A stretch of 64,000 bases of DNA. It comes from Kocuria sp. p3-SID1428 (GTDB lineage: Bacteria; Actinomycetota; Actinomycetes; Actinomycetales; Micrococcaceae). The DNA lies in the NCBI RefSeq assembly GCF_025149945.1, contig NZ_JALXVH010000007.1, forward strand, positions 1 to 64,000. Direction: 5' to 3'. The position numbers and the translations under genes were made by a program. The notes under the pieces were generated by a model. The model did not search any database. It was not told the origin of the DNA and saw only the letters and a list, made by a program, of their open reading frames with translations. Within the stretch, counting starts at the first letter, position 1; the number at the start of each line of letters is the position of its first letter. Below, in pieces: positions 61,559-64,000 of this stretch.

Positions 61559-62620
61559 ATGGCACCCGCATCCCGACCGGTCGAAACCCAGCATGACGAT
61601 CCACCCCGCCCAGGCATGCCACCGGCTGCCGCCCCGGCCCCGGGACCGCACTCACCGCTGCAGGCATCGGTATGGGAGAAGGTCAGCCATCTCCGGGGCA
61701 AGCCGGCCTTCACCGGGCAAGGCCCCGGGTGGCACGCGCTGGCGATCCTGGAACAGCGCCCCGTCGGCGGATACCTCTACCTCCCGTACGGCCCGGTAGC
61801 CCATACCGAACACGGATTTCTCGACGGCCTGGAGTGGGCCCGGGCGGTCGCCGGCGAATGCAGCTCCCTGTTCCTCCGGGTGGAGGCCCCGGTCCTGCAC
61901 TCCTGGGCCGCCCCCACGCAACCGGCCGAGGTGTCCCGGCAACGCGCCCTGTTGTCCCGCCTGGGCTTCCGGCCCGCTCTGGCCGACCTCCAACCCCGCA
62001 GAACCCGCTGCATCGATCTGACCCTGCCGACCGACGAGATCCTGAGCGGCATGACGGGCACCAATCGCACCGTCTACCGCAGCACCGCCAAGCGGGGCAT
62101 CACCATTGAGACCAGCCACGATCCAGCTGACGTCAGGTACCTCGCGAACCTCCTATCCCGAACCGTCGCCCGGCGCGGATTCACCGCACAGCAGGGCAGC
62201 CAGCTGGCGGCCCTGGCCGAAGCCGCTCTTCCGAACGGTCACGGCGCACTGTTCCTGGGCAAGCATCAGGGACGGGTCATCAGCGCGGTACTGGCCGTCG
62301 ACGGCGGAGGTATCCGCATCTTCGCTCACGGAGCCACGGACCGGCGTTTCAGCAAACTCCGCGCGCAGCAGTCGGCCGTCGTCACCGCGATCCTGGACGC
62401 CAAGCGCCGCGGCCTCCAGGTGGCCGATCTCTACGGCATCGCCCCCACCGACGATCCGCAGCATCCGTGGGCCGGCTTCAGCCGCTTCAAGGCTTCCTTC
62501 GGCGGTTATGTCGTCGAGCACTCGGGGGCGTGGGATCTTCCCCTGTCGCCCGCGGCCTACCGGCTGGTGCGCTCGGGCAGGGCCGCCTGGCAGTGCCTGC
62601 GGTCACGACGTCGTGCTTGA
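61559..62620 (+). CDS. FemAB-family (GNAT-like) peptidoglycan-bridge-type ligase
   Basis: A protein of up to 353 residues with the FemABX double-GNAT layout: LEQRPVGGYLYLPYGPV, a mid-protein SGMTGTNRTVYRSTAKRGITIE that fits the Fem acceptor loop, ALFLGKHQGRVISAVLAVDGGGIRIFAHGATDRRF, and the ending VADLYGIAPTDDPQHPWAGFSRFKASFGG. Such enzymes add amino acids from aminoacyl-tRNA to lipid II side chains. The start is uncertain: ATG 61559 has no ribosome-binding site, and ATG 61616 is an alternative. It is unexpectedly placed between lysC and purS. Confidence 0.75.
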   Translation: MAPASRPVETQHDDPPRPGMPPAAAPAPGPHSPLQASVWEKVSHLRGKPAFTGQGPGWHALAILEQRPVGGYLYLPYGPVAHTEHGFLDGLEWARAVAGECSSLFLRVEAPVLHSWAAPTQPAEVSRQRALLSRLGFRPALADLQPRRTRCIDLTLPTDEILSGMTGTNRTVYRSTAKRGITIETSHDPADVRYLANLLSRTVARRGFTAQQGSQLAALAEAALPNGHGALFLGKHQGRVISAVLAVDGGGIRIFAHGATDRRFSKLRAQQSAVVTAILDAKRRGLQVADLYGIAPTDDPQHPWAGFSRFKASFGGYVVEHSGAWDLPLSPAAYRLVRSGRAAWQCLRSRRRA

Positions 62621-62662
62621 ACCCACCAGGTGCCCCTTTTAGCGATGCCATATCCTCCGGGA

Positions 62663-62668
62663 TAGACT
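62663..62668 (+). promoter_or_regulatory. Possible -10 box of the pur genes
   Basis: TAGACT about 95 bases before purS. No good -35 was found at 17-18 bases spacing, so this is weak. Confidence 0.3.
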
Positions 62669-62762
62669 CTGCCTGTTCGTCCGTCGCCCGGTCAGCCGGC
62701 AGGCACAGTGCTCACTGCTCCGCGCCACGGACCCATCCGCACAATCCTCCCCAGGAGCGCTC

Positions 62763-63023
62763 GTGGCCCGCATCGTTGTAGACGTCATGCCCAAACCGGA
62801 AATCCTCGATCCGCAGGGAAAGGCCATCGTGCGGGCACTGCCCCATCAGGGGGTCACAGTGTTCTCGGGTGTCCGGCAGGGCAAGCGTTTCGAGCTCGAG
62901 GTGGACGGGGAGGTCACCGATGAGATCCTGGCCACCGCCCGGGAGGCCGCGGAGACCATGCTCTCCAACCCCGTGATCGAGGACGTGGTGAACGTCAGCG
63001 TGATCGACGACGTCGAGGCCTGA
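62763..63023 (+). CDS. purS: Phosphoribosylformylglycinamidine synthase subunit PurS
   Basis: An 86-residue subunit of the FGAM synthase complex (step 4 of purine synthesis), bridging PurQ and Pur[26 protein letters not shown] and [11 protein letters not shown] are diagnostic. GTG 62763 has AGGAG 5 bases upstream. First gene of purSQL, separated from purQ by 4 bases. Confidence 0.95.
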   Translation: MARIVVDVMPKPEILDPQGKAIVRALPHQGVTVFSGVRQGKRFELEVDGEVTDEILATAREAAETMLSNPVIEDVVNVSVIDDVEA

Positions 63024-63027
63024 TCCC

Positions 63028-63822
63028 TTGAGCGCCAACACTTTCGAAGCCCCCCTGGTCGCCGGCCTCCCGGTCCCCGGAACCGACCCGGCGTTGCAGG
63101 ACGTACGGGTCGGCATCGTGACCTTCCCCGGCACCCTCGACGACCGTGACGCGGCCCGGGCCGTCGAGCTCGCCGGCGGCACCGCGGTACCCCTGTGGCA
63201 CGCCGACGACGACCTCCAGGACGTCGACGCCGTGATCCTGCCGGGCGGCTTCTCCTACGGCGACTACCTGCGCGCCGGAGCGATCTCGCGCTTCGCGCCG
63301 CTGATGACCCGGCTGATCGACGCAGCCAACGGCGGTCTGCCGATCCTCGGGATCTGCAACGGCTTCCAGGTGCTCACCGAGGCCCACCTGCTGCCGGGCT
63401 CCATGATCCGCAACGACCATCTGAAGTTCGTGTGCCGGGATCAGCGCCTGCGCGTGGAGTCCACCGGCACCCCGTGGACCGCGCTGTACGAGCCCCGCGA
63501 GGAGATCGTGGTGCCGCTGAAGAACCAGGACGGCCAGTACGTCTGCGACGACGACACCCTGCGCATGCTCGAGGAGGAGGGCCGCGTGGTCTTCCGCTAC
63601 CTCGGGGCCAACCCCAACGGCTCGCGCCATGACATCGCCGGCGTGCGCAATGCGGCGGGCAATGTCGTGGGCCTCATGCCGCACCCGGAGCACGCGATCG
63701 AGCCCGGCTTCGGACCGGACTCCTCGGCCGCAGGCACCGTCCCCATGCGCGGAGGGGCCGATGGCCTGCCCCTCTTCGTCTCCGCGTTGACCTCGATCGT
63801 GAACGGAGGCGCCCGCGCATGA
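63028..63822 (+). CDS. purQ: Phosphoribosylformylglycinamidine synthase subunit PurQ
   Basis: A 264-residue class I glutaminase that feeds ammonia to Pur[39 protein letters not shown], nucleophile elbow [18 protein letters not shown] and catalytic His/Glu in [13 protein letters not shown] are intact. The likely start is TTG 63028, which gives an extra 25-residue N-terminus before VGIVTFPG; nothing better lies inside. Its stop overlaps the purL ATG. Confidence 0.95.
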   Translation: MSANTFEAPLVAGLPVPGTDPALQDVRVGIVTFPGTLDDRDAARAVELAGGTAVPLWHADDDLQDVDAVILPGGFSYGDYLRAGAISRFAPLMTRLIDAANGGLPILGICNGFQVLTEAHLLPGSMIRNDHLKFVCRDQRLRVESTGTPWTALYEPREEIVVPLKNQDGQYVCDDDTLRMLEEEGRVVFRYLGANPNGSRHDIAGVRNAAGNVVGLMPHPEHAIEPGFGPDSSAAGTVPMRGGADGLPLFVSALTSIVNGGARA

Positions 63823-64000
63823 GCGAGCAGCAGTTCCAGCTCGACACCGTCGAGCACGCCGCAGCCACCCCCGACACCGAGCTGCCCTGGGCCGAGCTCG
63901 GGCTCAAGCAGGACGAGTTCGACCGCGTCGTCGAGATCCTGGGCCGGCGCCCGACCGCCGCCGAGCTGGCCATGTACTCGGTCATGTGGTCCGAGCACTG
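63819..64000 (+). CDS. purL: Phosphoribosylformylglycinamidine synthase subunit PurL (5' part)
   Basis: First 60 residues only; the gene runs out of the window. The opening [39 protein letters not shown] is the standard PurL N-terminus ending in the conserved MWSEHCS motif. ATG 63819 overlaps the purQ stop by four bases (ATGA), so purQ and purL are translationally coupled. Confidence 0.93.
   Translation, partial: MSEQQFQLDTVEHAAATPDTELPWAELGLKQDEFDRVVEILGRRPTAAELAMYSVMWSEH

Overview
The window is one continuous stretch of very GC-rich chromosome. It shows Shine-Dalgarno starts mixed with many leaderless starts, TTG and GTG initiation, GTP-type PEP carboxykinase, an Lhr-Nei2 pair and DtxR/IdeR-type iron control. 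This points to an actinobacterium, most likely in the Micrococcales (a Kocuria-like member of the Micrococcaceae is my best guess; that is inference from gene content, not a database match). No plasmid, complete prophage, CRISPR array, insertion sequence or toxin island was seen. Most of the window is housekeeping chromosome, broken by several decayed genes and one small AT-rich island.

Layout. 1-16.6 kb: an ApbE-like protein behind a G12 tract, a glycerophosphodiesterase, an EcsC-like protein, a secreted-nuclease pseudogene with two internal deletions, a spermidine-synthase-like protein, acylphosphatase/DsbA-like lipoprotein, a UvrA2-ManA pair, phosphomannomutase, a frameshifted roadblock protein, a wrecked sugar-ABC ATPase and pckG. 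16.8-22.0 kb: a ferric-siderophore uptake operon (binding protein, two permeases, ATPase, then a siderophore-interacting reductase) behind a promoter with a DtxR/IdeR box. 22.1-27.3 kb: tRNA-Arg, aldo/keto reductase, DUF488, SixA-type phosphatase, winged-helix regulator, upp, tadA and tRNA-Ser(CGA). 27.4-29.3 kb: a low-GC island beside tRNA-Ser holding an integrase remnant and one membrane protein. 29.3-44.4 kb: ferredoxin, FAD/Fe-S D-lactate-dehydrogenase-like protein, a DUF4232 lipoprotein, lhr-nei2, idi, an RluA-type pseudouridine synthase, GH76, a NUDIX-like protein and a FUSC transporter. 44.5-54.4 kb: tgt and the queuosine-precursor transporter yhhQ, an SRPBCC/MBL pair, a pyridoxine/HMP kinase, PfpI, TetR, unknown proteins and an LTA-synthase-family protein. 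54.5-64 kb: tRNA-Ser(GGA), SRP RNA, dnaX, recR, lysC, a glycosylase-like protein, a FemAB-type ligase and purSQL (purL runs off the end).

Themes. The window encodes importing rather than making iron chelators and queuine (uptake genes without synthesis genes nearby), DNA repair (UvrA2, Lhr, Nei2, RecR, a glycosylase-like protein), and cell-wall or lipoglycan work (ManA, phosphomannomutase, GH76, LtaS-like, FemAB). The two structural signals that conventional annotation would miss are a family of 58-bp intergenic palindromes with TCAGCGC in the loop (about 13.74, 47.26 and 54.45 kb), and a repeated TANNNT -10 box placed 6-7 nt before the start codon of about ten genes, indicating leaderless mRNAs. 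I did not find a convincing new multi-gene system.
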